Below, in pieces: positions 23,480 to 34,261 of a DNA stretch of 64,000 nt (its first letter is position 1; each line of letters starts with the position of its first letter). The notes under the pieces are model-generated. The model ran no database searches. It saw only the letters and a program-made list of their open reading frames with translations, and was not told the origin of the DNA. Origin of the DNA: Acheta domesticus (lineage: Eukaryota; Arthropoda; Insecta; Orthoptera; Gryllidae); the NCBI GenBank assembly GCA_031308135.1, contig JAHLJT010009436.1:122487786-122551785 (forward strand). Direction: 5' to 3'. A program made the position numbers and the translations under genes.

Positions 23480-23850
23480 TGTCAAACAAATACTTCAGCA
23501 AAAAACTACAGGCATGTATTTTCTATTATTAATGTATACATTTGTCAGTTCATTTTGAGGCTGCTCACTGTAAAGGAATGGATATTGATTTATTAGGAAA
23601 GAAAACTTTTCTGGATGAAAGGACGCTTTGTAGGTGGAAAACTGCTTTTCGTCAAGAAATTCAACAAAATGAACGTTTTCGAAATCTTGAAACCTGTAGT
23701 CTATATGAGTCACTACTGTATCAATAATTTTAAAAGATACAATTTTGTATCTTTCAAATAATTCTCACCCTCAAAGTTCATTCATAGTTATGTCTACTTT
23801 GATGCAGATTTCATTAGTCTCTTCATATCTAACACGGTATATTACTATGT
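23480..23850 (-). pseudogene. hAT transposase remnant
   Basis: Minus strand reads RYEETNEICIKVDITMNEL, then, past stops, SFKIIDTVVTHIDYRFQDFE, FLDEKQFSTYKASF and SEQPQNELTNVYIN. The IDTV..HIDYRFQ and ELT.LY-like pattern fits the C-terminal third of ZMYM/DUF4371-type hAT transposases. It agrees with the superfamily deduced from the ends of the surrounding element. Confidence 0.55.
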
Positions 23851-23999
23851 ATCACCACTATTTATATCTCTACGGCATGTTACTTGACTCGTGATTCCGC
23901 ATTGTTGAGCGAAAACTGCATTTCGATTTTGTAAACCGTTTAGAAGTTATGAGACTGACGCATAGTCAGTGGGACATTGCAACACTGTATCTTTAGCTT

Positions 24000-24330
24000 T
24001 ATGATTTGTTTCGTAAAGAAAACACCAAAACTAACGTCACATAAACATCTCTACTTTTTCACGTCAAGTGATGAGGTGAATTTGCCTGGTCGAGACGTGG
24101 GCATGTATCGTACAAGTCCGTGCCTACCTACCGATCCAGCTGGGATCTCTGCCCAATGAATGCAAGTGAACGGGAAAAAGCGCACGCTCTCTTATGCGCA
24201 TGCGCGGCAGAGCCAGCCGGTGACTATCCACTGGCAGACTCCTCGCTCAGCTACCGTCCCCAAAGAGTATATCTCTGCAGCCCTCCTAATTCCCTCGCGC
24301 GTAAACGGGTAAAAGGAGTCGAACGCATCT
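24000..24330. other. GC-richer patch inside the hAT element
   Basis: It is compositionally unlike its AT-rich surroundings and has short open frames, but no domain or RNA motif that I recognise. Confidence 0.3.
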
Positions 24331-25380
24331 AATTTTCTTCAACGATTCTGTAAAAAAATATTGAAAAATGGCACAAAACGACAGATTTTATTGAAAAATA
24401 ATTTAGGTATTATAAGGCTCTCAGATTACCCTTCAGCATCGTCACTACTAAAAGACCTTTGAATGTTTTCTGTCGCTTAAACCGAATCCGGTATCAAAAG
24501 TATCTTTTGATAGCTCTCATTGTTGATGAATAGTATTGCAATGATGTTACTTTATGTGGATTTTAATTATACACAGCACCTTGGCAATGCAAAAGGAAGC
24601 AAATCAGTTATTTGCAATATATTAAATATTGCATTAAATTAAATTTATTATTTATTTATTTATTTGTCAAAAAAAGTGTCATGTCTCGGTGTAGCTGTCC
24701 CCAAAATTATAATGAAATTTACAACATTGTTATAGAAGAATCGCCATTGAAGGAGATTCAAATGTGATGCAAATTTATTAATATACGAAAGAACTCTATA
24801 AACGAAAAAAATGTAAAACACGGAAAAATGAAAGTATAACTTAGTTTATTTATTTATTATATGCATGTATTTATTAATTATAATAATTAATAAAATATAA
24901 TTTTTGTGTTTTATTATACACATTTACATGTTTCTCTCATAAGTTTCTTCACAAATTGTTTCATATTGCATCAAATGAAAGTTAGTTTTTCTAATTTGAA
25001 AGTTATGGTTGATAACTTTATAAATTTTTATTTTTTTAAACAAATATACCGAATAAAATTGACATATTTTTGGAAGCAGAATTCGAATCTGCAACAAAAA
25101 TTGAGGGTTACCATATAAAATTTCAAAGTTACACCCGCCTCACCCCCAGGGGATAGTTTGAGGATCGTAACAATCGTAAGCTGATTGATATCCGATATGT
25201 GATTATTGGTATATTGAATTTCTAATATATTTATAATATAAAGTGAATCTGATATGCGTATAACATAGTCAAATATATGTTATTACATTCCGTACCCTCC
25301 CCCCTTTCCGGAATAAATGCACTTGAGTCTTAACCTGACCCCTCCCAAAAGAGAAGTCTGGATCCGCGCCTGTCTGAATC

Positions 25381-25716
25381 AAGGCTCTGTCGGCACTTGT
25401 TTCTGCATCATGTTGTCTTAAGAAATCTTCTGCTAAAAGTCGTGTCGAAAGATTTCCCACAGATGAGGAATGTTGCTCGGTGAACAAAAAAGGCAGATAA
25501 TAGCGATAAGTTGACGCAGCTGGAAGGGAATTTGTAAATTCACTGCCTCTTGCAAGTAATGAACCCGTTATTCATCGTTTTCAAATAGGCGTAATTTTTC
25601 GGCAGCTTCTTGAAATGTTTCAGTGTCCCATCAACGGTCATGAGATCTTCGTAATTCTGTGGTCCCTTGACAGGAGGACACGCAGAAAATGTCTCTCACA
25701 GTCAATTGGATTTACT
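25381..25716 (-). pseudogene. Helitron segment 4: linker between Rep and helicase
   Basis: After the target copy the minus strand continues NPIDCERHFLRVLL, then NYEDLMTVDGTLKHFKKLPK, QEAVNLQ...LRQLIAIICLF and, one frame over, LLAEDFLRQHDAETSADRAL. These match the ECFYLRLLL..V.GP.S.EDLRTV.G and MAEDILH blocks. One stop and two frameshifts are visible. Confidence 0.8.
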
Positions 25717-27212
25717 CAAGGCCCTACCACCCGGTATGCCATCTGAAGGAAAGTCGGTTGCAAATTGAAGCAGCGGCCAGCAGCGGCCATTAATATGGCA
25801 ACATTGCGCGGGAATTTCAAATACGAATATACTTTCTAAATATAACGCATGCTACTTGAAACACGTCAGTTTACCCAAAATATGAAATGACTATACGCAC
25901 ATGTGCATAGAAGATAGAAATATCTTTGTCACATGGGCTACATACTTGAAATTTCAGGAGAAGAAAATGTCAGCAAACATTTTACTTGAATAGATTGTAA
26001 GCTGGTTGCCAAGTCGTATCATGATAAATTTTAAAACAAATTTAATATTTTTATTTAGGTACATGTGTATGTATTTATCATGAACGCACACGATTACTTT
26101 TTTGATCAATTTTTAATTTTAGGCATGAAGCATTAGCTGTAGAACCCTCAGCCTGACATAGCATTACTACGTCCAAGGTTTTTTTGCAACATCAATCCCT
26201 TTGGAACCCATGCTTCAAAATTTCACCCCTCTTATAAAGAAAAGTTAAATTGATAATATCCACTCGCAGATTTTATGTATAAGCCAATGATGCAAATGAT
26301 GTAAGACAACTAAACAACAGACTGATTATTTCAACACAATTACATTGAAAGCTGTTAAATGGATTTACAGCACACAGTGAAACACATTAGAATTCATACT
26401 TATAGTCACATCACAATACCAAATAGTAATTTTTCACTTACTGAAAAGGCCTACCAGAATGATTGTCATTGTCCGTGAAGGGTAAGGAAATAGATGGCAC
26501 CAAGAAAATTTCCTAAAATATGCTTGTGTATGTATTCCTTACAATGTCTATTATTAAATTTTTAGCATTTACTCTAAGGATATAGGATTGCATGTACCCC
26601 AAGTTGAAGTCATAATACTTTAATTATTAACAAACAAGGCACTGAGCTAATTGATCTTCAAGTTAGTTTTTTCTGTAAGAGAAAGTTTTCAAAGTTTCTA
26701 ATCAAGCAGCACTTTCTACATATTAGTTTTGCATAGCTTAAATGAAAACTAGTTTTTGAACTTTTCCAAACGTATGTCATATGTGGAAAATTACTTCCTT
26801 ACCTTTCCAATTTAGTATTAAAATTCATTCTTTCAAATTTAGTAGTAGGTGGGGAAATAAAAAAAGAAATTACATGAACAACAATTTTATTGAAGTAATG
26901 TTTATTGATATGATATACGTGAATGCATCATTATATGAAGGTTAGTATATCAAGATTACAAGATTTACTTGTGAAATGATATATCACTGCCTTTTGAATA
27001 TCTGTTCGTACACGCGAATGCAGCACAAGACATCACCATTTTAGATATAAGGACACACAATGAAAGCACGAACAAAAATCCCCACAATATTCAACACATC
27101 TCAGACGCTCACTCCACGTGTTGCCATATTAATGGCCGACTTCCTCCTCTTCAATTTGCAGCCGCACACTAGCGCTGTTGCACACACTAGTGTAGAATAG
27201 TAGTACCTTTAT
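25717..27212. mobile_element. Non-autonomous inverted-repeat element with 9-base target duplication
   Basis: Target copies GGATTTACT (25708-25716) and GAATTTACT (27213-27221) differ at one base. The ends are diverged (CAAGGCCCTACCACC versus, inverted, AAAGGTACTACTATT). Just inside, strong inverted blocks are shared: GGTTGCAAATTGAAG at 25756 with its inverse at 27149-27163 (one mismatch), and GGCCATTAATATGGCAACA at 25785-25803 with its inverse at 27119-27137. No transposase is visible in the AT-rich interior. Excision rejoins the Helitron codons GRMFAVN/PIDCERHF. The superfamily is uncertain (hAT- or P-like). Confidence 0.75.
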
Positions 27213-27221
27213 GAATTTACT

Positions 27222-28329
27222 GCAAACATTCTTCCAATGGTGTTCGAAAATCGTCGTCGCGTATTCCACCTACCGTTGGCCCAAGTGTAGTGCTCTTGTA
27301 TTTGGTGGTACATAGTCCCGAGCACGCTCTTTGCACTGGCATCATTTGAAAAAAGCTGTCAGCTTGGTTTCCCCCCAAAAGTTGGCTTGCTGCTCTTGAC
27401 CTGGCTCAAAGTAAATGGTTTGTTCGTTAGGCACAAGCAGTCGTTAAACAGAATGAGGCCTCTCGAACAAAGGCCTCTCGTGAAGTCGCCACATTGCCTC
27501 TGGAGGACTAACATAACGACAGTTCAAGAATAGGTCAACCTCAACCAAAATTAATTCCTGTTGACCTTCTGCGGTATTTCGCAAATGTTGAGATGTACAG
27601 TCGTGCCCTTTGTGTATTATATTTGTATAAATATTTGACTGATCTTATTGACGCACGTACCTCAACATTGATATGAGCCTCGTATTTGAGTGATAGGTAA
27701 GCATTAAAAGGGGAGAAACCAGCGGTTATCAACTTCGTAGGATCAACAGAAATTGATAGTCCATTATCTCTCCTGCGATACATAGGATAACGATTAACGT
27801 TCATATTTGTTTCATTAAGAAAATCTTTCGGATATCCTTTGCTACACACGCCATCTTTCATGCAAGAACTGTTCATGTTTAAAGCTCCGCAAAGACCATG
27901 AACCATATATTGCTTAATAATGTTGAATAAGCGAGGGTTTTCTTCACAGTCAGGAAGTTCTGCGGAGAGAATTGAATCTACGTGATATTTGTTACGTAAC
28001 TTATCTGGGTTTCTAAGCATAAAAAGATGATGCGCAAGCAACAACCCTCTCTTCTGAAACTCTACTACGTACACAAAAGCTACAACAACACCAAAAATAT
28101 CTCCTTTGAACAAATCATTCATCTTGTAATAAAATCTGGTTTCTCGAAGCGAGTTACTATAGTTATTGCATCTTGAAAATTTTGTAACATATTTCGTGGA
28201 CTCCCCAGAAATGTAGATGGAAGAACTACGGGAATGCCTGCCTGTACACTAATCTGACGTGCATCACTGTTAATAAAATCAATTAAACCTTTGTAACTCT
28301 CTGCCCGAAGTACCTTTTGATGAGCTCTA
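27222..28329 (-). pseudogene. Helitron segment 3: Rep with damaged HUH motif
   Basis: The minus strand begins RAHQKVLRAESYKGLIDFIN and continues LPSTFLGSPRNMLQNFQDA near 28170-28230. It then gives a 193-codon open frame (28122-27541) with VVEFQKRGLLLAHHLFML, YMVHGLCGALNMNSSCM, CSKGYPKDFLNET, YPMYRRRDNG and AHINVEVRASIRSVKYLYKY. In active Helitrons the metal-binding HUH block reads about GLPHAH; here it is GLLLAH, so one His is lost. The FITFTCNP block between the two parts is deleted. Past 27541, YVSPPEAMWRLHERPLFERP, QQANFWGETKLTAFF and GRMFAVN continue the typical order. Confidence 0.85.
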
Positions 28330-29454
28330 TACTGCGAATAATATTTTTGCCGGCTTTACAGCTCCAGGCTGACAGGGGAGAGGGGGTTCCGTTATCCAAC
28401 CAGAGGCTTCAAATTGTGATGTCACTACAGAATTGCCGACGTTTACTAAGAAATAAATGCAATGTAATAGCGCGAAGCAACTGAAAATCGAAGAGCGCCG
28501 AGCGCCAAGAGGAGCGCCATTAGCACAACGCCGCGAGCACAACTTCTCCCGACTTGACAGCCGGGAGTGGGGGAGAGCGATGTTGCCACTTACTCGGGCG
28601 GCAGACACGTGTTCGTTCTTGCGTCAGATCAGCTGTTGATGCATACACATCCAACTTATTGTATTTTTGGTAGAATTGTAATAATGACACTAGTTTATTT
28701 GATGAAATTCTGTTACACAATTTTATCGCAGTCCCTTACACTATAATCCTGCCAAAGCAAGGAATAACGAAACATTTTTGCATAAGCTGATGAAAGTAAG
28801 TACAGCGATACGCGTTTTAAGAAGGAAGATGCATAGTATTCATTATGAAAGATTTATAAGAGAGAAGTATCTAAAAGCAAGACATCTTGGTTTGAATACG
28901 TACCTTTCACAGAACGTTCACAAAAAATGCACGGAACGTTTCTAATTTTTATCTTTATGCCAATGCATTCAATAGGACGCCTCCTTGAAAACCTTGTAAA
29001 TAACAGGTAAAGTCAGGAACTTCGAAAAGTCCTGCATTTTTTTTAAATTGTGAACGTTCTGTGAAAGGTATGTATTCAAACCAAGAATGTCTTGCTTTTA
29101 GATACTTCTCTCTTATAAATCTTTCATAATAAATACTACTCATCTTCCTTCTTAAAACTCGTCTCGCTGTACGAAATTTTCATCTGCTTTGCGCGTGTTA
29201 GGCAAAAATGTTTCGTTATTCCTTGCTTTGGCAGGATTATAGTGCAAGAGAATGCGATAAAATTGTCTAACAGAATTTCATCAAATAAACTAACGTCATT
29301 ATTACAATTCTATCAAAATTACAATACGTTAGGCGTGTATAACTCAACAGCTGATCTGACGCAAGATCGAACTCGTGTCTGCCACCCGCGTAAGTGGCAA
29401 CATCGCTCTCCCCCACTCCCGGCTGTCAGGTCGGCAGAAGTTTTGTTCGCAGTA
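28330..29454. mobile_element. TA-target fold-back element inserted in Helitron Rep
   Basis: Inverted ends TACTGCGAATAATATTTTTG and (reverse complement) TACTGCGAACAAAACTTCTG are flanked by TA at 28328-28329 and 29455-29456. Long inverted arms fill most of its 1125 bases. Both arms share TCTGACGCAAG, AGTGGCAACATCGCTCTCCC and ATTCTGTTAGACAATTTTAT-like blocks, running outward from a centre near 28990. Removing it plus one TA restores the Helitron codons IVYI/RAHQK. Its ends resemble family P. Confidence 0.88.
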
Positions 29455-29456
29455 TA

Positions 29457-30059
29457 ATATAAACAATTCGTAAGCCTTCAACGTTCACATAATTATCCAC
29501 GACGTATTGTTGGAATAGTTTCCCTGATGAATGAATTAAATTAAAATTTCCTATTACAGCGAGTCTGTAACAGTAATACTGTAATTGTAGCATTTCTAAC
29601 CGCTGTCCTGTGAATATTAACGTACTACATACCTGGTCTCTATCCACTATCCACAAATGGAAATAGCATTGGGTAGCACATTGGATCGCAATGAGGATTT
29701 AGATACGATATTTTTGTCAGTGATCCATAAGTCTTGTAATACACTACAAAATCGAATTTTCCTGGTGGAGCTCCGTCTGTACTTGTAAAAATTTCTGCAA
29801 CTACACTTGCTCGAGGAACATTTTATCGCCTGTGATCAAAAGTATTATTAGTTGAAAACTTAATTTGAAAATTACGTGCACCCCCATCCTAATATTTCAT
29901 AAATCTGAAGAGTTGAGCATAGGGATTTTTATTTTCTAATAGAGGCAGCAACGTTCTCGTTATCTCATTATCACAGTCTTTGTTGGCTTCATGATCCGTA
30001 CGGTGAGATTGTTCGGTATCTATAAGCTCTAAACTTCCAGACAGATGATGAACTTGGCC
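29457..30059 (-). pseudogene. Helitron segment 2: Helitron N domain
   Basis: Beginning at the shared GGCCAAGT target copy, the minus strand continues HGQVHHLSGSLEL, then NPYAQLFRF. A stretch near 29500-29620 reads LQYYCYRLAVI, KLFQQYVVDNYVNVEGLRIV and YI. These match the HGQ.YH..G.L and R.FQQ..VD.Y...E..RL.YIR blocks of Helitron replicases. It contains stops. Confidence 0.8.
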
Positions 30060-30189
30060 CAGGGGCGTAGCGTCAATGGATGTGGATAATGTGTTACATA
30101 CCCTGACAATATCAGCTATTTTATTTTTAAATGATTGTAAATTGTCAATTTGTTATATTATTTTTCTACTACAAAATATTTCAAACGTT

Positions 30190-31075
30190 GCGCCGTTGAG
30201 AATTCGATTCTTCACAAGGATGAACGAATCAGTCTAAAATACCGCCTAGCCTGCGCTGAGAATCAGATGCACACCACGGAGCCGCAAAATTTACACGTAA
30301 AAACAAGCATTCACAATGACGAACGTAAGTTTCGCCTGAACCAATCAGAATTCAATGTACTGAAACTTGATCGATTCGTCTCTAACATGGTGAAAAGATC
30401 TTTCCACCATGGTTTCTAGCTTTTTCTTCGAGATTCTTATCGATTTGTCTTTATATACATGCGAGTAGATGTATAGTAGTGCTCACATTTCCTTCATCTT
30501 ATAAGCAAGGATTCTCATGAACCAAATTCATGAGTAATTCGTCGGACATAATTAGTTTATTCGCCATCTCAGGTTAAAGTCACAATAAAAATTGTCCAAA
30601 TTCTTACATTGAATTCACAACACGCACCAAAAGCATTCGTAAACTAGTTCTCTACATTACAATAACAATGACATAACCACAAACTACCTGAACACAATCT
30701 GAAATTGAACTTCCATGCTGCTCTCTGATTGGTCTTCGGTAGAATTCCGACGTAAACTTAACGTAAAAGCTTGGAGCTTGCGAACTCTTAAGTTTACGGT
30801 CTTACGTCTACGGTTACGTCAAGGCATTGTGAATGGTCTCGCTTAATAACACATTTCTAGGTTTTGCGGCTACGTTACGTTTACGTTTAAGTTTGCATTG
30901 TGAATGAGGCCTTAGAGACGAATCGATCAAGTGTCAGTACATTGAATTCTGATTGGTTCACGCGAAACTTACGTTCGTCATTGTGAATGCTTGTTTTTAC
31001 GTGTAAATTTTGCGGCTAAGTTTACAGCATTACGTTACGTTTAAGTTTGCATTGTGAATGAGGCCTAAGAAATAT
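30190..31075. repeat. Nested inverted/direct repeats with CATTGTGAATGAGGCC ends
   Basis: A block at 30285-30400 (TTTACACGTAAAAACAAGCA, TTCACAATGACGAACGTAAG) returns inverted at 30920-31020. GTTTGCATTGTGAATGAGGC occurs as direct copies near 30894-30913 and 31046-31065. It looks like one or two overlapping MITEs inside the hAT element. Confidence 0.65.
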
Positions 31076-31086
31076 AGGTGGGTTCA

Positions 31087-31740
31087 CTCCCGGTCTAAAA
31101 CTGAAGCTAATGTGAGGCTAGTTCTCACAGTTCTCGCTATGTAAGCGCTGCGAACGACTTGGGCATTTTTGGGACAAGATGGTGATCCATTTAATGGCTT
31201 TGTCACGAAGTCTACAAGGAGGAGACTCAACTCCGGTGGAGGGGGTATGTACGAAAAACGTCGGCAGCTACTTGAAAAATAATACCAAAAAAAAACAGAC
31301 CCCTTCGCCTTCAGCGACCTCACGTGGCAATTGAAAAAACTACGAAGGCTTTCAAAACAGCCAATGGCAGCAAACTGACCCACTTGGACCAAACGAATTT
31401 TGACGATTAGTGGCCGAGAAAAGTTCCTTCTTTCGCCGCGTGATGTCGCTGAAGGCGAAGGAGCCCGTTTTTTTTGTATTATTTTTCAAATAGCTGCCGA
31501 CGTTTTTCGTACAAACCCCCACCATGCCTCCAACACCGGAGTTGAGTCTCCTCCTTGTAGCCTCCATGGGCTTTGTAACCTCTGGTGGAAGCCACTAAAT
31601 CGCGAGACGCCATCATGAATGCCCAACTCGATCGTGCGCACCGTACGGATAAGCGAGGAACTAGCCTCAAAAATTTTGTCCAAAAGGCGGCTAGTTGACA
31701 CACCTATATATCTTACACCGTGTGCACACTGACCCATTAC
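31087..31740. repeat. Large inverted repeat with arms of about 300 bp
   Basis: GAGGAGACTCAACTCCGGTG near 31221 returns inverted as CACCGGAGTTGAGTCTCCTC near 31540. The GTACGAAAAACGTCGGCAGC block and the CTTCGCCTTCAGCGAC block are likewise mirrored about a centre near 31400. Arms continue to GAGGCTAGTTC near 31112 and its inverse near 31667. Confidence 0.75.
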
Positions 31741-32219
31741 ATTCCGGGTGCCTACCGTGGGGCATACGAAAAAGCTGTTGTTTTACGAAACCTCGTTGTT
31801 CTCTTCGGTGTTTGTAAGATAACGAGGTCAATTAATGAACATTGTCATTTTATTTAAGTTTTATTACATTATTTTAATGCATTTAACAACTACATATTTG
31901 TAGTCAATTTAAGTTAGGGATTGTGCTGGTTGAATGCACAAGGGCATGTGACTGCAATCCACATTTGTGTCCTGGAATGGCGAGCACCACGCGATCCAAA
32001 GTGCCTACGTAATTATGGAGTCGTATTTTTGTGCCGTGGACAAATTATAGCACATGAGAAACAGTAATAAATATTTGAAAAAAATATGAGAGGATAGAAT
32101 TTTATTTAAACAGCCAACACAGACTATGTTGAGCAATACAACCAAAGACATTGGAAATAAACACAACGGTGATATAAGGAAAAATAGGGAAATTCTGTCA
32201 CACTTCATTCAAGTTGTAT

Positions 32220-32540
32220 GCTTTTTTGGGAGACAAGGGCTTGTATTTTCTAGCATAATGAAAATAGGGGATCATCAAATAGAGAAAATTTCATGGAATA
32301 TATAAGTGAAATAATGAAATATGATAAACCTGACAAGGATGATATGAAAATTCCAGTGTTTCGTGCAATCTCACCAAGAAATTCAGATTCATTGAATTTC
32401 AAGTGTGAGCACGGTTATGTCCCATGAAATTAAAAATGAAATTTCTAAAGCCTCTTTTGTCTCCGCTATACTGGATGAAACGATGTAAGCAGCAAAAGAC
32501 AACTGTCAACTGTTTTTCATTACGTGTCTGTAAATTGTTT
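32220..32540 (+). pseudogene. hAT transposase remnant
   Basis: Plus-strand pieces in shifting frames read RENFMEYISEIMKYDK, HEIKNEISKASFVSAILDET and then RQLSTVFHYV. This resembles the IS.EI...S.F.SVI.DETTD.S...QLS...RYV block of DUF4371/ZMYM-type hAT transposases. It is heavily decayed. Confidence 0.55.
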
Positions 32541-32940
32541 GATTTTCTCTTTCCTATTATATTTTTATTATAGATCATTGTTTACATTTTATAAATTATG
32601 CCAATTCTACTGGGAGTGAAATCATATGAATTGGACAGTTTTTAAAATCATTGGGTTTGATAGTACTCTTATTATTAAAGTATGAGGACACACCTTTATA
32701 TTTTGCTAGGTCGTGAACGTAGGTCAACTTTTTCTAACTTTCAACCAGTAAACTACATGAAGTATGTGAGCTATTATTACTTTTACTGGATCAGTTTTCT
32801 GTGCTCTATTTGATCAAGGTGACAGAAATGGTATTGGTGAATGAAAAGTATTTAAATTATCATTAAAGTTTGAAATTATTTTCTCATTTGTTGAGTTACA
32901 TACCCTAAGCCAAAACTCAGGCTACGCCACTGACTTGGCC

Positions 32941-33598
32941 ATGTATTTTGAAGGAAAAGGCCCTCTGCTTGGAAAATTAACTGAATCTACTTGGATTGAA
33001 GCAAATGCAAGTGCACTATTATATTGACGAACATTCTTCAAGCAATTTTTGATTTTTTCATTATTTGCTTCAATTCGATTCTTAAGATATTCACAAATAC
33101 TTACTTCAGGCAACTTAACTTTTCCCTAGTGACAACAAATAGAAGAGGACGAACTACTTACTTCTCCATGAAATAACTTAACTCCACAATGAATGAATGG
33201 GGCCAACAGTGAGTCTATCAGTCTCATTGTCATTGCGCGTAATCCATTCACTACAGTAACTTTTAGGCAAATTTTAATGGGCACGTTTCTGGCTTGTCTC
33301 ATCTCTTAACCTGATGTCAGAATGAATTTTTTCGTTTGATACTGTTGGTAGAGATGGCTGTGGTGTTGCTTCATTCACTGCTGATGTAGATGGTTGTAGT
33401 GCCCGTCCTAGTGGGATGATTTCAGGCTGTGGAGGCACTGATTGGTTTTTGAAACAAAGAGTTTTCTTATTCTGACGGAAATTGTTCAGCTTTCGCTCTC
33501 TTTGGGGTGATTCTTCATTCCTTCTTTGTCGTTGACTGCGACGTCTTTCAGTTATTGTGCTTAAAGATGTTGGGCATGTTGATACAACCTGTAGAAAT
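32941..33598 (-). pseudogene. Helitron segment 1: N-terminal basic and zinc-binding region
   Basis: The minus strand reads ERRRSQRQRRNEESPQRERK near 33500-33560. It then reads a FIHCGVKLFHGE...ICCH.GKVKLPEV stretch at about 33100-33210, the CxxC...CCxxGKV Helitron N-terminal motif. It continues SICEYLKNRIEANNEKIK and NSALAFASIQVDSVNFPSRG to the hAT target site at 32933-32940. Frameshifts occur. The upstream boundary CTACAG/GTTG at 33597 could be a splice acceptor or the edge of the element. Confidence 0.75.
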
Positions 33599-33839
33599 AT
33601 AATCAGCTGAAATAAATATGTGGAGGGGTTTGATTTTCAGTTCTGAAACATAAAAATAATACAATCCATTTTTAAGATGTAACTCGCGGTCTTTTCTATT
33701 ATAGTTTTGAATTAATTTTGACTGACATATAACTTATATAGGTTACTACCTATTGCCAAAACGCTTTAAAATGGGATCTCTCATATCTTTGATCAGCATA
33801 CACTCCAGAAACAAAATTTTGAATAATTCTCATTAAAAG

Positions 33840-34261
33840 GTCAAAATGCAGGATCTAATGAAGGTGCAGTCTTCCTTCCTGATATTTACGACGACTGTTA
33901 TGCAATATTTTCTTGGGAAACCTCAATACCCTCTCCTCTCAGTGGTACACTTTCATCTTCAATTAATTCAAAACATATCTCTACAAAAACTCATCCAAGC
34001 AGTAACCGTAGTCTCACATACACCCGCATCCAAACGCATATGCTCAACCTTTGCTTCCCTCACCCACAGGTAGATAATGAGATGCACCTTACGTATCTTC
34101 AAGTGACGCCTCTCAAACCAAGAATCCTTTCGCACAGTCATTTTCACGCTATGCCCACTCTCACCTCTCACTCTACAAATCCATTTATAACCATCGGTCC
34201 CATCATTTCTGTCAGTAAATTCCATCTCTCTTGCAAACGGTCCCTACACGTCGAGACGTAA
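33840..34261 (-). pseudogene. Merlin (IS1016/ISXO2-like) transposase fragment
   Basis: The minus strand reads MEFTDRNDGTDGYKWICRVR, then VRKDSWFERRHLKIRKVHLI, IYLWVREAKVEHMRL and ETTVTAWMSFCRDMF. After frameshifts it gives RKYQEGR. The pattern .DG..WRCR...C...S.RKGSWF..S.L.L..ILL..Y.WV......V......TV..W..F.R....RKY.RGR is that of Merlin-superfamily DDE transposases. The catalytic acidic region is too decayed to assign. No termini were found. Confidence 0.6.

Larger units (their letters stand above)
21854..25372. mobile_element. hAT-type element inserted in the Helitron
   Basis: Perfect 14-base inverted ends CAGGCGCGGATCCA at 21854 and TGGATCCGCGCCTG ending at 25372 are flanked by an 8-base duplication TCTGAATC (21846-21853 and 25373-25380). 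An 8-base duplication with CAGG...CCTG ends is diagnostic of hAT. Removing the 3519 bases and one target copy rejoins the Helitron codons ALIQ/IEQIF in frame. It carries a transposase remnant and two P-family palindromes. Confidence 0.92.
30060..32932. mobile_element. Second hAT-type element in the Helitron
   Basis: Ends CAGGGGCGTAGC and (inverted) CAGTGGCGTAGC are flanked by an 8-base duplication ACTTGGCC (30052-30059 and 32933-32940). Excision rejoins Helitron codons FKIHGQVHH. The interior holds a decayed transposase piece near 32255-32530 and further nested inverted repeats. Confidence 0.9.
21557..33598 (-). mobile_element. Helitron remnant interrupted by four later elements
   Basis: Five segments of one minus-strand Helitron-like ORF lie in order from right to left: 32941-33598, 29457-30059, 27222-28329, 25381-25716 and 21557-21853, about 3 kb in total. 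They carry the zinc-binding N-terminus, the Helitron N domain, the HUH-type Rep and the start of a PIF1-like helicase through Walker A. The helicase is cut off at about 21556 by repeat family R1, so the 3' end is missing. Stops, frameshifts and an altered HUH motif show it is dead. Rolling-circle transposition is the known activity of the family. Confidence 0.88.

Noticed and set aside
24120..24332. GC-rich 70-codon open frame inside the hAT element
   Set aside because: No family resemblance and no supporting splice or start context.
31084..31737. Several overlapping frames of 70-100 codons
   Set aside because: They arise from the two arms of an inverted repeat read in opposite directions.
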